Source: Methylobacterium sp. FF17
GTDB lineage: Bacteria > Pseudomonadota > Alphaproteobacteria > Rhizobiales > Beijerinckiaceae
Length of the DNA: 64,000 nt
Assembly (NCBI RefSeq): GCF_025813715.1
Contig: NZ_CP107532.1
Location: forward strand, 2,666,001-2,730,000
Reading direction: 5' to 3'
Under the pieces are notes generated by a model. That model did not search any database. It was given only the letters and a program-made list of their open reading frames with translations, and was not told the DNA's origin. Below are positions 16,548-26,218 of the stretch, piece after piece (position 1 is the stretch's first letter; every line of letters begins with the position of its first letter). The position numbers were made by a program, and so were the translations under genes.

Positions 16548-17005
16548 AAGGCTTCCCGAGCATCGCCGACCAGGCCGCCGCTATGCTGCGGCTCTGGCCC
16601 TCCTTCCGCATGCACCGGATCGACGATCGGTCCGCGACTTGGAGCGGGCCGATGCGACCCCTCATGGCGCGCTACGAGATCGAGGTCCTCTACAGGGTTC
16701 CCCTCATCGTCGAGAGGTTCGCTCTCCTGCGCCAGCAGCCGAGGGTGCGTGTCGTCTCGCCGGAACTCAGGCGTCGGAACGGCGACCCCGAGGGAAAACT
16801 GCCCCACGTCTATTGGGACGCCCGGGACAATCCGAGCCTGTGCCTGTTCGACTTCGAGACCTCCCAGTGGACGCCCTTCGACCTGATCGCCGAGACGACG
16901 TTGCGTTGGTCCGTGGATTGGCTGGTTTGCTACGAGGGATGGAGAGCGACCGGCGAATGGACCGGCGGCGGACGTCACCTCCAACTCGCACGGGCAGGGA
17001 ACTGA
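16544..17005 (+). CDS. E2-like conjugating protein of type II-short CBASS
   Basis: A 153-residue protein starting at GTG 16544, which overlaps the CD-NTase stop. It has the pattern of stand-alone CBASS E2-like proteins: L-W-P-S-F near residue 17, an R-V-P-L strand, P-R-V-R-V-V-S-P, H-V-Y, then C-L-F-D with Cys100 as the candidate catalytic cysteine, and I-A-E-T-T-L ... W-L-V-C-Y-E-G-W-x-A-T-G-E-W-x-G-G-G at the end. In type II-short CBASS an E2 without an E1 is reported to attach the CD-NTase to cellular targets and so prime signalling. Position between CD-NTase and effector supports this. The identification is by motif and context only. Confidence 0.75.
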   Translation: MKGFPSIADQAAAMLRLWPSFRMHRIDDRSATWSGPMRPLMARYEIEVLYRVPLIVERFALLRQQPRVRVVSPELRRRNGDPEGKLPHVYWDARDNPSLCLFDFETSQWTPFDLIAETTLRWSVDWLVCYEGWRATGEWTGGGRHLQLARAGN

Positions 17006-17006
17006 C

Positions 17007-18038
17007 ATGACTTACGTTCCGCCCCGGCGTTCCGACGACACCCACCAAGGCCGCCGGATCCGCCAACCATGGCCCGCCGACAGGCCCTTCCGCATCCTCT
17101 CGATCGATGGCGGGGGGATCTGCGGCATCCTTCCGGCCTCGGTCCTGGCCGAACTCGAACACCGCTTCCTCGGCGGCAGGTCGATCGCCGGCCATTTCGA
17201 CATGATCGCCGGAACGAGCACCGGCGGCATCATCGCCCTTGGCCTCGCCCATGGCCGGACGGCCGGCGACGTGCGCGACATCTACGTCGAACGTGGATCG
17301 AACATCTTCCCGCCACCCACCCGGGTCGGCCGCATCGTGCGATCGCTGCGGCGAACCCATCGCTACGCATACGACCGCGCGCCGCTGGAGGAGGAGCTGC
17401 TCCGGATCTTCGGCGACGCCCCCTTCGGCGATGCACGGACGAGACTTTGCATCCCCTCGTTCGAAGGTCGGCATGGGGAGCCATGGATCTTCAAGACGCC
17501 GCATCATCCGGATTACCGGAAGGACCGCTTCGAACGCATGGTGAAGGTCGGCCTCTCGACCGCCGCCGCCCCAACCTACTTCGAGGCGCTTCCGAACAAC
17601 GGCTACGTGATGGTCGACGGCGGTCTTTGGGCCAATAACCCGGTCATGAACGCGCTCGTCGACGCGCTCGCGTGCTACGATGTCGGGCGAGGCCAGATCG
17701 AGATCCTCAGCCTCGGCTGCGGCGAGACGGCGTTCACGGTCGACCAGGCGAAGGCGCGGGGCGGCCTCTTCCAGTGGAAGGGGGTCATCCTCGCGGCGAT
17801 GCGGGCGCAGTCCCACAACGCCCTCGGCCAGGCCGGCCTCCTCGTCGGCAAGGACCGGGTCATGCGGATCGATGCGCCCGAGAGCTCGAACGCGATCGCC
17901 CTGGACGATCATCGCCGGGCCACCGCGGAGCTTCCGGCCATGGCCCGATCCCTCGTCGAGGCGTCGGGCCGCGAGATCGCGAGGGTCTTCCTCGGCGACG
18001 AGGCGGCTCCCTATACCCCCTGTCCCCTCCCTCTCTAG
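17007..18038 (+). CDS. capV: Patatin-like phospholipase, CBASS effector (CapV-like)
   Basis: A 343-residue patatin-fold lipase. The oxyanion-hole motif is DGGGICGILP (residues 34-43), the nucleophile elbow is GTSTG with Ser71, and the catalytic Asp204 is in VDGGLWANNP. CapV effectors are switched on by the CD-NTase cyclic nucleotide and degrade membrane phospholipids, killing the infected cell. The gene follows the E2 gene by one base. Unusually, the effector is the last gene of the operon; it is first in many described CBASS operons. Confidence 0.9.
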   Translation: MTYVPPRRSDDTHQGRRIRQPWPADRPFRILSIDGGGICGILPASVLAELEHRFLGGRSIAGHFDMIAGTSTGGIIALGLAHGRTAGDVRDIYVERGSNIFPPPTRVGRIVRSLRRTHRYAYDRAPLEEELLRIFGDAPFGDARTRLCIPSFEGRHGEPWIFKTPHHPDYRKDRFERMVKVGLSTAAAPTYFEALPNNGYVMVDGGLWANNPVMNALVDALACYDVGRGQIEILSLGCGETAFTVDQAKARGGLFQWKGVILAAMRAQSHNALGQAGLLVGKDRVMRIDAPESSNAIALDDHRRATAELPAMARSLVEASGREIARVFLGDEAAPYTPCPLPL

Positions 18039-18168
18039 GAGGGCCCCCGGCCGAGGGTCGGCCATTCCGGGTCCGCGCGTCACGATGCGGGCGGTCGGCC
18101 ATCCGGCAGGTCCAGCCGCCCGCGCAGCCGTCCCATCTCCGCCTCCGCCACGCCGAGCCGAGCCGGAC

Positions 18169-18188
18169 CGGGCCGGGCCGGGCCGGGC
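18169..18188. repeat. Tandem CGGGC pentanucleotide, four copies
   Basis: Four head-to-tail CGGGC units, with degenerate copies on both sides, about 130 bases downstream of the phospholipase gene. Such a run is prone to slippage. It lies in a stretch with no supported gene (18039-18413). Confidence 0.6.
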
Positions 18189-18413
18189 CAGGGCCTCGTC
18201 CGACGCCCGCATCCGCGCGGCAATCGTTTCCCGCTGCCGGAATTAGAAAAGGCGGACCGAGCATTCAGGTTGGTGGTTGTCACGATCATGAAGGGCAGGC
18301 GAACAAGGCAGGGGAAGCGGTAGGATACGGGCGGAACCCCCGCGCGCTTCCGGCTGCGGCCGGACCCACCACCCATGCCGAAGTCGCCTCGCTCCTCGAG
18401 CGTGGACGGGCCA

Positions 18414-18671
18414 ATGGATGAGACCGCGTTGCGCCTCCGGGCCTTTTTCGACCTGCACCGGGAGTGGCCCGAAACCGGTCAGGATCCAGCCGCGCACACC
18501 CGCAGGTCCGCATACCGGGCGAAGGCCTATGCCTGCCGGATGTTGATGCGACGGACGGCGCCGCAGGACGTGGGACGGGGCGACGACCTTTCGCGGGCGT
18601 GCCCGCAGCGCCTATGGCATGGGTTCACCAACGACGGGCGAACCTCGTCGTCGACCGTCGTCAGATTCTGA
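18414..18671 (+). CDS. Small hypothetical protein
   Basis: An 85-residue open frame from ATG 18414. The sequence M-D-E-T-A-L-R-L-R-A-F-F-D-L-H-R-E-W-P looks like real protein with an amphipathic N-terminal helix, and R-S-A-Y-R-A-K-A-Y-A-C-R-M-L follows. Its 3' end overlaps the convergent kup gene by 11 bases. No family is recognised. It could be a small leftover of the CBASS island or a chance frame. Confidence 0.35.
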   Translation: MDETALRLRAFFDLHREWPETGQDPAAHTRRSAYRAKAYACRMLMRRTAPQDVGRGDDLSRACPQRLWHGFTNDGRTSSSTVVRF

Positions 18672-20577
18672 TCTGGGACCCGATCTCCACGGCGCGGTCG
18701 ACCGGGATGCGGAAATAGCGCGACGCGTCCGTGGCCGCCTGTGCCATCGCGATGTAGATCCGGTCCTGCCAGACCGGCATCCCGGTCTCCGACGACGCCA
18801 CCAGGACGCGCCGGGTCAGGAAGTAGGATAGCTCGCCCCTGTCCAGGCCGGCCTGCGCCAACGCCGCCGGAAGGTCGGGGAGTTCCATGAACCCGAACCG
18901 GACGCTGGCCCGGCTGACGGTCTCAGACAACTGCTCGACCCGGACGCGCTCCCCGCCGACGATGCGCGGCGTATCCTCCGTCACGACCGTCACGATGATG
19001 TTCTCCGCGTGAAGTACGCGGTTGTGCCTTACGTTGTGCAGCAGGGCGCCGGGCGTGTCGCCGAGCGTGCCGGTCAGGAAGACGGCCGTTCCAGGCACGC
19101 GCTGGATCGTCCCGTTCGTGGCCGTCCCGATGAAGTCGGAGAGGGGGAGACGGTCGCGGTGGATCTCCCTGGTGATGAAGAGGGAGCCGGTGCGCCACGT
19201 CCACATCATCGTCACGAGCACAGCACCCACCAGCAGGGGAAGCCAGCCCCCGTCGAGGAGCTTGAGGGCGTTGCCCGTCAGGAACACGCCCTCGATGAGC
19301 AGGAACGGCGCCAGGACCAAGGCCGCGACCGCCGGCGACCACTTCCACGCCTTCCACGCCACGACGAAGACCAGCGCCGTCGTGATGACCATGTTGCCGG
19401 TGACCGCGATCCCGTAGGCCGCAGCCAGTGCGGTGGAGGACTTGAACAGCACCACCAGGAAGACGACCGCCACGAGCAGCCACCAATTCACCTGCGGGAT
19501 GTAGATCTGGCCCCTCTCAGTCTCGGAGGTACGCAGGACCCGCATGCGCGGCAGCAGCCCCAGCTGCATCGCCTGCTGGGTGATGGAGAACGCCCCCGTG
19601 ATGACCGCCTGGCTCGCGATGACGGTGGCCATCGTGGCCAGCAGCACCATCGGGACCAGGGCCCAGGATGGGTAGAGCAGGAAGAATGGGTTCTCCATGT
19701 TCTCCGGGTGGGCGAGCAGCATGGCGCCCTGTCCGAGGTAGTTGAGGGCGAGGGCCGGAAAGACGAGGCCGAACCATGCCGTCCGGATCGGCCCTCCGCC
19801 GAAATGGCCCATGTCCGCGTACAGCGCCTCTGCGCCGGTGACGGCGAGGAACACGGCGCCGAGGACCAGCAGGCTCGCGCTTCCGTGGCCTAGGAGGAAG
19901 CTCACGCCGTACGCCGGATTGAAGGCATGGAGGATGCCGGGTTCGCCGGCGAGATGGATCAAGCCGCCAACCGCCATGGCAAGGAACCAAAGGGCCGTGA
20001 TGGGGCCAAAGAACGTGGCAACCCGGGCGGTCCCATGGCTCTGGACGACGAAGACGCCGATCAGGATGGCCAGGCTGAGTGGCAGCACGAAGGGTTCGAA
20101 GGTCGGCGTGACGAGCTTCAGGCCCTCGACCGCGGACAGGACGGAGATGGCCGGGGTGATGATGGCGTCGCCGTAGAACAAGGCTGCGCCGGCCATGCCG
20201 ATCAGGATGACGGCCCCGCCCTGGTGGCCAAGTGCGCGTTGCGCCAGGGCGACGAGGGACAGCGTGCCGCCCTCGCCGTCGTTGTCCGCCCGCAGGACGA
20301 TCAGCACGTACTTGACGGTCACGATGAGGATCAGCGCCCACAGGATCAGCGAGATCACGCCCAGGATGATCTCGCGGGTCAGCGCATGGTGCCCTGCGCC
20401 ACCGGTGGCCGCATGGAGCGACTCCTTCAGAGCGTAGAGCGGGCTGGTGCCGATGTCGCCGTAGACCACCCCGACGGAACCGAGGGTGAGGGTCCAAAAG
20501 CCGGCTCCCGGCGCATGTCCAGTCCCGGCCTCCGATGGCCTCGGCGATGGGACGGGGGTCGTGACGCTGGTGGGCAT
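18661..20577 (-). CDS. kup: Kup low-affinity potassium uptake protein
   Basis: A 638-residue K+:H+ symporter of the KUP/HAK/KT family, with the signature VVYGDIGTSPLYALKES early in the first membrane segment, the A-D-N-D-G-E-G-G-T loop, G-D-A-I-I-T-P-A-I-S-V-L-S-A-V-E-G, about twelve membrane spans and a cytosolic C-terminal domain. Length is normal. It provides constitutive or low-affinity potassium uptake. It is divergent from the high-affinity kdp operon, separated by about 700 bases containing shared repeat motifs that may be common regulatory sites. Confidence 0.95.
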   Translation of the reverse strand: MPTSVTTPVPSPRPSEAGTGHAPGAGFWTLTLGSVGVVYGDIGTSPLYALKESLHAATGGAGHHALTREIILGVISLILWALILIVTVKYVLIVLRADNDGEGGTLSLVALAQRALGHQGGAVILIGMAGAALFYGDAIITPAISVLSAVEGLKLVTPTFEPFVLPLSLAILIGVFVVQSHGTARVATFFGPITALWFLAMAVGGLIHLAGEPGILHAFNPAYGVSFLLGHGSASLLVLGAVFLAVTGAEALYADMGHFGGGPIRTAWFGLVFPALALNYLGQGAMLLAHPENMENPFFLLYPSWALVPMVLLATMATVIASQAVITGAFSITQQAMQLGLLPRMRVLRTSETERGQIYIPQVNWWLLVAVVFLVVLFKSSTALAAAYGIAVTGNMVITTALVFVVAWKAWKWSPAVAALVLAPFLLIEGVFLTGNALKLLDGGWLPLLVGAVLVTMMWTWRTGSLFITREIHRDRLPLSDFIGTATNGTIQRVPGTAVFLTGTLGDTPGALLHNVRHNRVLHAENIIVTVVTEDTPRIVGGERVRVEQLSETVSRASVRFGFMELPDLPAALAQAGLDRGELSYFLTRRVLVASSETGMPVWQDRIYIAMAQAATDASRYFRIPVDRAVEIGSQIRI

Positions 20578-20694
20578 GGGTCGTGTCCCTTGGCTTGGCC
20601 ACCGGTCATCACCGCGGCCCGGCTATAACGGCCAAGCCTCCAGGATTGTTCGTCGCCCGCGCAAGCGCCGTCGCCCTGGCGGTCGAACCGAAAT

Positions 20695-20736
20695 CCTTAT
20701 GCGAATGTCCATCGGTCCATCTCGATCCCTTATGCG
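20695..20736. promoter_or_regulatory. Direct repeat CCTTATGCG upstream of kup
   Basis: CCTTATGCG occurs at 20695-20703 and 20728-20736, exactly 33 bases (about three helical turns) apart and 118 or more bases upstream of the kup ATG. Related elements precede the kdp genes (CCTTATAAG at 21170-21178 and CCTAATGCG at 21203-21211). Common control, for instance by KdpE, is possible but not shown. Confidence 0.4.
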
Positions 20737-20788
20737 GGTTCGAGGATGTTCGCCTGCCTTATCCGCGGCGCAGGGTCGAACCATCTCC

Positions 20789-21091
20789 ATGAACGTCTTC
20801 GTACGACGCCAAGCCCCGACGGAGCCGCTGCCGTCCCGGCAAGAGGCGCCACGTGACGAACGCCATTCCTTCGACCGGCAACCGACGCGGGACCGACTTC
20901 GCAACATCCGCTCGCAGTGCCGTACCTGCGGCGTGCGCTTCCACGGCTTCCACCTCGGCAACGACGGCGTCGTCCAGGCTGACCGCTCCGTATGGAGGGC
21001 GGCCTGTCCGAGATCCGTGCAAGCCGAGTGCCCCGTCGGCTGCCCGGAGCTTCGCCAGGCATTGCGCCGATCGACCCTGATTTCGGAATGA
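20789..21091 (+). CDS. Hypothetical cysteine-rich small protein (doubtful)
   Basis: A 100-residue frame from ATG 20789 between kup and kdp. It contains C-R-T-C-G-V-R-F-H-G-F-H and later C-P-R-S-V-Q-A-E-C-P-V-G-C-P, so a zinc-binding fold is conceivable. No family is recognised and no strong ribosome site is present. It may be spurious, but no better frame covers this stretch. Confidence 0.3.
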   Translation: MNVFVRRQAPTEPLPSRQEAPRDERHSFDRQPTRDRLRNIRSQCRTCGVRFHGFHLGNDGVVQADRSVWRAACPRSVQAECPVGCPELRQALRRSTLISE

Positions 21092-21169
21092 GCCGACGTC
21101 GGCTGTTTCCGCCGGGAATACCGAGGAAGGCGACGCGGCGGGTCATGGTCCCGGCGATCCTGATGAGAT

Positions 21170-21211
21170 CCTTATAAGATCGCCCTCTCGTCCCTCTCGA
21201 ACCCTAATGCG
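21170..21211 (+). promoter_or_regulatory. Candidate regulatory elements upstream of kdp
   Basis: CCTTATAAG (21170-21178) contains the perfect palindrome CTTATAAG, and CCTAATGCG (21203-21211) differs by one base from the repeats in front of kup. They lie 70-115 bases before the first kdp leader ORF and are plausible KdpE sites. Confidence 0.35.
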
Positions 21212-21283
21212 GTTCCGGGCCACATCAAGGTCATGAGCGCGACCGGTCATGGCACCGGTCCGCCGAACCGAAACGGACGCACC

Positions 21284-21367
21284 ATGCTCGATCTGACCTT
21301 CATCGCCGTGGGGCTCGCCTTCTTCGGCCTGGCCGCCGGCTACGCCGCCCTTTGCGAACGCCTCTGA
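21284..21367 (+). CDS. Tiny membrane peptide upstream of kdpF
   Basis: A 27-residue frame (MLDLTFIAVGLAFFGLAA then a short polar tail) that is a single membrane segment. It is ten bases before kdpF and resembles it in size and topology, so it may be a second KdpF-like small subunit or a leader peptide. It lies at the head of the kdp operon and is too short for standard gene finding. Confidence 0.5.
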   Translation: MLDLTFIAVGLAFFGLAAGYAALCERL

Positions 21368-21377
21368 GGGACCTGCC

Positions 21378-21467
21378 ATGACCCTCGACCTCACCCTCGG
21401 CGCCCTCGTGACCCTCGGGCTGCTCGGCTACCTAACCTACGCCCTCGTCCGCCCCGAGCGGTTCTGA
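21378..21467 (+). CDS. kdpF: KdpF, small subunit of the K+-transporting ATPase
   Basis: A 29-residue membrane peptide, [17 protein letters not shown] then [12 protein letters not shown]. The Y-L-x-Y-A-L-x-x-P-E-x-F ending is characteristic of KdpF. It stabilises the KdpABC complex and sits 13 bases upstream of kdpA, with GAAGGA between them. Confidence 0.85.
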   Translation: MTLDLTLGALVTLGLLGYLTYALVRPERF

Positions 21468-21480
21468 AGGAACACCTCCC

Positions 21481-23196
21481 ATGACCCTCAACGGCTGGTT
21501 CCAGATCGCGCTGTTCTGCGCGGTCGTCGTCGCGCTCGCACGCCCCCTCGGCGGCTACATGACCCGCGTGTTCACGGGTGAGCGAACCCTCCTATCTCCC
21601 GTCCTCGCGCCCGTCGAGCGTGGGCTCTACCGCGTCGCCGGCATCAACGCCTCGCAGGAGCAGCACTGGCTGGCCTACGCCCTGACCATGCTGACCTTCC
21701 ACGTCCTCGGCTTCCTCGCCCTGTACGGGCTTCTGCGCTTCCAGGCGGTGCTGCCGTTCAATCCGGACGGGCAGTCGGCGGTCGCGCCCGACCTCGCCTT
21801 CAACACGTCGACGAGCTTCGTCACCAACACCAACTGGCAGTCCTACGGCGGCGAGACGACGATGTCGTACCTCACCCAGATGCTGGGGCTGACCCACCAG
21901 AACTTCCTGTCGGCGGCCACCGGCATCGCGCTCGCCGTCGCCCTCGTGCGCGGCTTCTCCCGGGCCTCGGCCAAGACCGTGGGCTCGTTCTGGGTCGATC
22001 TGACCCGGACCACCCTCTACGTGCTGCTGCCGCTCTGCATGGTGCTGACCCTGTTCTACGTCTGGCAGGGCATTCCGCAGACGCTCGGCGGTGCCGTCGA
22101 GGCGACGACCCTGGAAGGCGCCAAGCAGACCCTGGCGGTCGGCCCGGTGGCGAGCCAGGTCGCGATCAAGATGCTCGGCACCAACGGCGGTGGCTTCTTC
22201 AACGTCAACGCCGCGCACCCGTTCGAGAACCCGACCACGCTGTCGAACTTCGTCCAGATGGTCTCGATCTTCGCCATCGGCGCGGCGATGACCAACGTCT
22301 TCGGCCGCATGGTCGGCGACGAGCGCCAGGGCTGGGCCATCCTGTCCGCCATGGGCGTGCTGTTCCTCGCCGGAACCGCGGTGGTCTATTGGGCTGAGAG
22401 CGCAGGCAGTCCCGTCCTCAATTCCTTCAGCCTCACCGGGGGAAACATGGAGGGCAAGGAGGTCCGCTTCGGCATCGTCGCGTCCGCCCTGTTCGCGGCG
22501 GTGACCACGGCGGCGTCCTGCGGCGCGGTCAATGCCATGCACGACAGCTTCACGGCGCTCGGCGGCATGATCCCGATGATCAACATGCAGCTCGGCGAGA
22601 TCATCGTCGGCGGCGTCGGCGCCGGCCTCTACGGCATCCTGGTCTTCGTCATCGTGACGATCTTCGTGGCCGGGCTGATGGTCGGCCGGACCCCCGAGTA
22701 TCTCGGCAAGAAGATCGAGGGCCGCGAGGTCAAGATGGCGATGCTCGCCATCCTATGCCTGCCGCTGATAATGCTCGGCTTCACCGCGCTGGCCACCGTG
22801 GTCGCCGCCGGCCTCGCCGGGCCCGCCAACGCCGGCCCGCACGGCTTCTCGGAGATCCTCTACGCCTTCACCTCGGCGGCGGCCAACAACGGCTCAGCCT
22901 TCGGCGGGCTCACGGCGAACACGGCTTTCTACAACACGACGCTGGGTATCGGCATGCTCTTCGGGCGGTTCTTCGTGATCGTCCCGGCGCTCGCCATCGC
23001 GGGGTCGTTGGCGGCCAAGAAGACGGTTCCGGCCTCCGCGGGGACGTTCCCGACCCACGGCGGCCTGTTCGTCGGGCTCCTCGTCGGCGTGATCCTCATC
23101 GTCGGCGGACTGACGTTCTTCCCCACCCTGGCCCTCGGGCCGATCGTCGAGCACCTCGCCGGCGGCCTTGGTCAGACCTTCGCGGCGGGAGGCTGA
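21481..23196 (+). CDS. kdpA: KdpA, potassium-binding channel subunit of Kdp ATPase
   Basis: A 571-residue membrane protein with about ten spans and the four selectivity-filter-like loops: [46 protein letters not shown], and [11 protein letters not shown]. It binds and conducts K+ in the high-affinity Kdp pump. Length and order (F-A-B-C) are as usual, apart from an extra small gene before kdpB. Confidence 0.97.
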   Translation: MTLNGWFQIALFCAVVVALARPLGGYMTRVFTGERTLLSPVLAPVERGLYRVAGINASQEQHWLAYALTMLTFHVLGFLALYGLLRFQAVLPFNPDGQSAVAPDLAFNTSTSFVTNTNWQSYGGETTMSYLTQMLGLTHQNFLSAATGIALAVALVRGFSRASAKTVGSFWVDLTRTTLYVLLPLCMVLTLFYVWQGIPQTLGGAVEATTLEGAKQTLAVGPVASQVAIKMLGTNGGGFFNVNAAHPFENPTTLSNFVQMVSIFAIGAAMTNVFGRMVGDERQGWAILSAMGVLFLAGTAVVYWAESAGSPVLNSFSLTGGNMEGKEVRFGIVASALFAAVTTAASCGAVNAMHDSFTALGGMIPMINMQLGEIIVGGVGAGLYGILVFVIVTIFVAGLMVGRTPEYLGKKIEGREVKMAMLAILCLPLIMLGFTALATVVAAGLAGPANAGPHGFSEILYAFTSAAANNGSAFGGLTANTAFYNTTLGIGMLFGRFFVIVPALAIAGSLAAKKTVPASAGTFPTHGGLFVGLLVGVILIVGGLTFFPTLALGPIVEHLAGGLGQTFAAGG

Positions 23197-23197
23197 G

Positions 23198-23413
23198 ATG
23201 CAACTCGCCATGCTGCCATCCCGCAACCGCGCCGCGATGCGGCGCGCCCTGGCCCGTCACAGGCCGCGGTCCCAGCCCTGGAGCCGGATCGAGCGCAACC
23301 GAAAGGACATTCGGCTTTCGGACGTCATCCTCGCCATGCTCGGCCTGGCCATGCTCGGCGCCCTCGGCCTGATGGCCGGGGTCGCCCTCGTCGGCGATGC
23401 GCTCGCACCTTGA
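23198..23413 (+). CDS. Small membrane protein between kdpA and kdpB
   Basis: A 71-residue frame that begins two bases after the kdpA stop. The first half is basic (many Arg), and the second half ([20 protein letters not shown]) is a single membrane span. Position inside the kdp operon suggests an accessory subunit or regulator of the pump. I do not recognise a named family. Confidence 0.55.
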   Translation: MQLAMLPSRNRAAMRRALARHRPRSQPWSRIERNRKDIRLSDVILAMLGLAMLGALGLMAGVALVGDALAP

Positions 23414-23475
23414 ACCCCGCTCCACGGCGCGGGACCGCGCCGACCCTGAAGACGTCTTCCAATCGGACACCCGCA

Positions 23476-25569
<2,094 letters not shown>

Positions 25570-25603
25570 GCCGTCCCCGCCGATCACCTCTTGGAGCATC
25601 GCC

Positions 25604-26209
25604 ATGTTGAACCAGCTTCGCCCCGCCTTCGTCCTTCTGATCGCCCTGACGGCGATGACGGGCCTCGCCTACCCCCTCGCGATGACCGGCATCGCGGGGG
25701 CGATCTTCCCGGCCAAGGCCGCCGGCAGCCTGATCGAGCGCGACGGCAAAGTCGTCGGCTCCAGCCTGATCGGGCAGTCCTTCACGCAAGACGGATACTT
25801 CCACGGTCGTCCCTCGGCCACGAGCGCCGCCGATCCGGCCGACGCCACCAAGACCGTGCCGTCGCCCTACAACGCAGCGAACTCATCTGGCTCCAACCTC
25901 GGGCCGACGAGCGCGGCCCTGGCCGAGCGGGTCAAAGGCGACCTCGACGCCCTGAAGGCCGAGAACCCTAGTGCCACCGTGCCGGTCGACCTCGTGACGG
26001 CGAGCGGCTCGGGCCTCGATCCCGACATCTCGCCCGAGGCAGCCCTGTTCCAGGTTCCCCGGGTCGCCAAAGCGCGCAATCTGCCCGAGGATCGGGTGCG
26101 CTCCCTGGTGGGGGCCCAGGTCCAGGGTCGCTTCCTCGGTATCCTCGGAGAGCCCCGCGTGAACGTGCTCGCCCTGAACCTCGCCTTGGACGGTTCAGAC
26201 TCGAAGTAA
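25604..26209 (+). CDS. kdpC: KdpC, K+-transporting ATPase subunit
   Basis: A 201-residue protein with one N-terminal membrane span ([20 protein letters not shown]) and the KdpC periplasmic domain: [20 protein letters not shown], then [17 protein letters not shown] and the closing [11 protein letters not shown]. It stabilises nucleotide binding in the Kdp complex. Confidence 0.96.
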   Translation: MLNQLRPAFVLLIALTAMTGLAYPLAMTGIAGAIFPAKAAGSLIERDGKVVGSSLIGQSFTQDGYFHGRPSATSAADPADATKTVPSPYNAANSSGSNLGPTSAALAERVKGDLDALKAENPSATVPVDLVTASGSGLDPDISPEAALFQVPRVAKARNLPEDRVRSLVGAQVQGRFLGILGEPRVNVLALNLALDGSDSK

Positions 26210-26218
26210 GCCAGCCTC

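Noticed and set aside
18150..18240. Protein-coding interpretation of the CGGGC repeat region (ARPGP-like repeats on the minus strand)
   Set aside because: The repeat is only four units and the flanking frames have no start signal or family; slippage-type DNA is the simpler reading.
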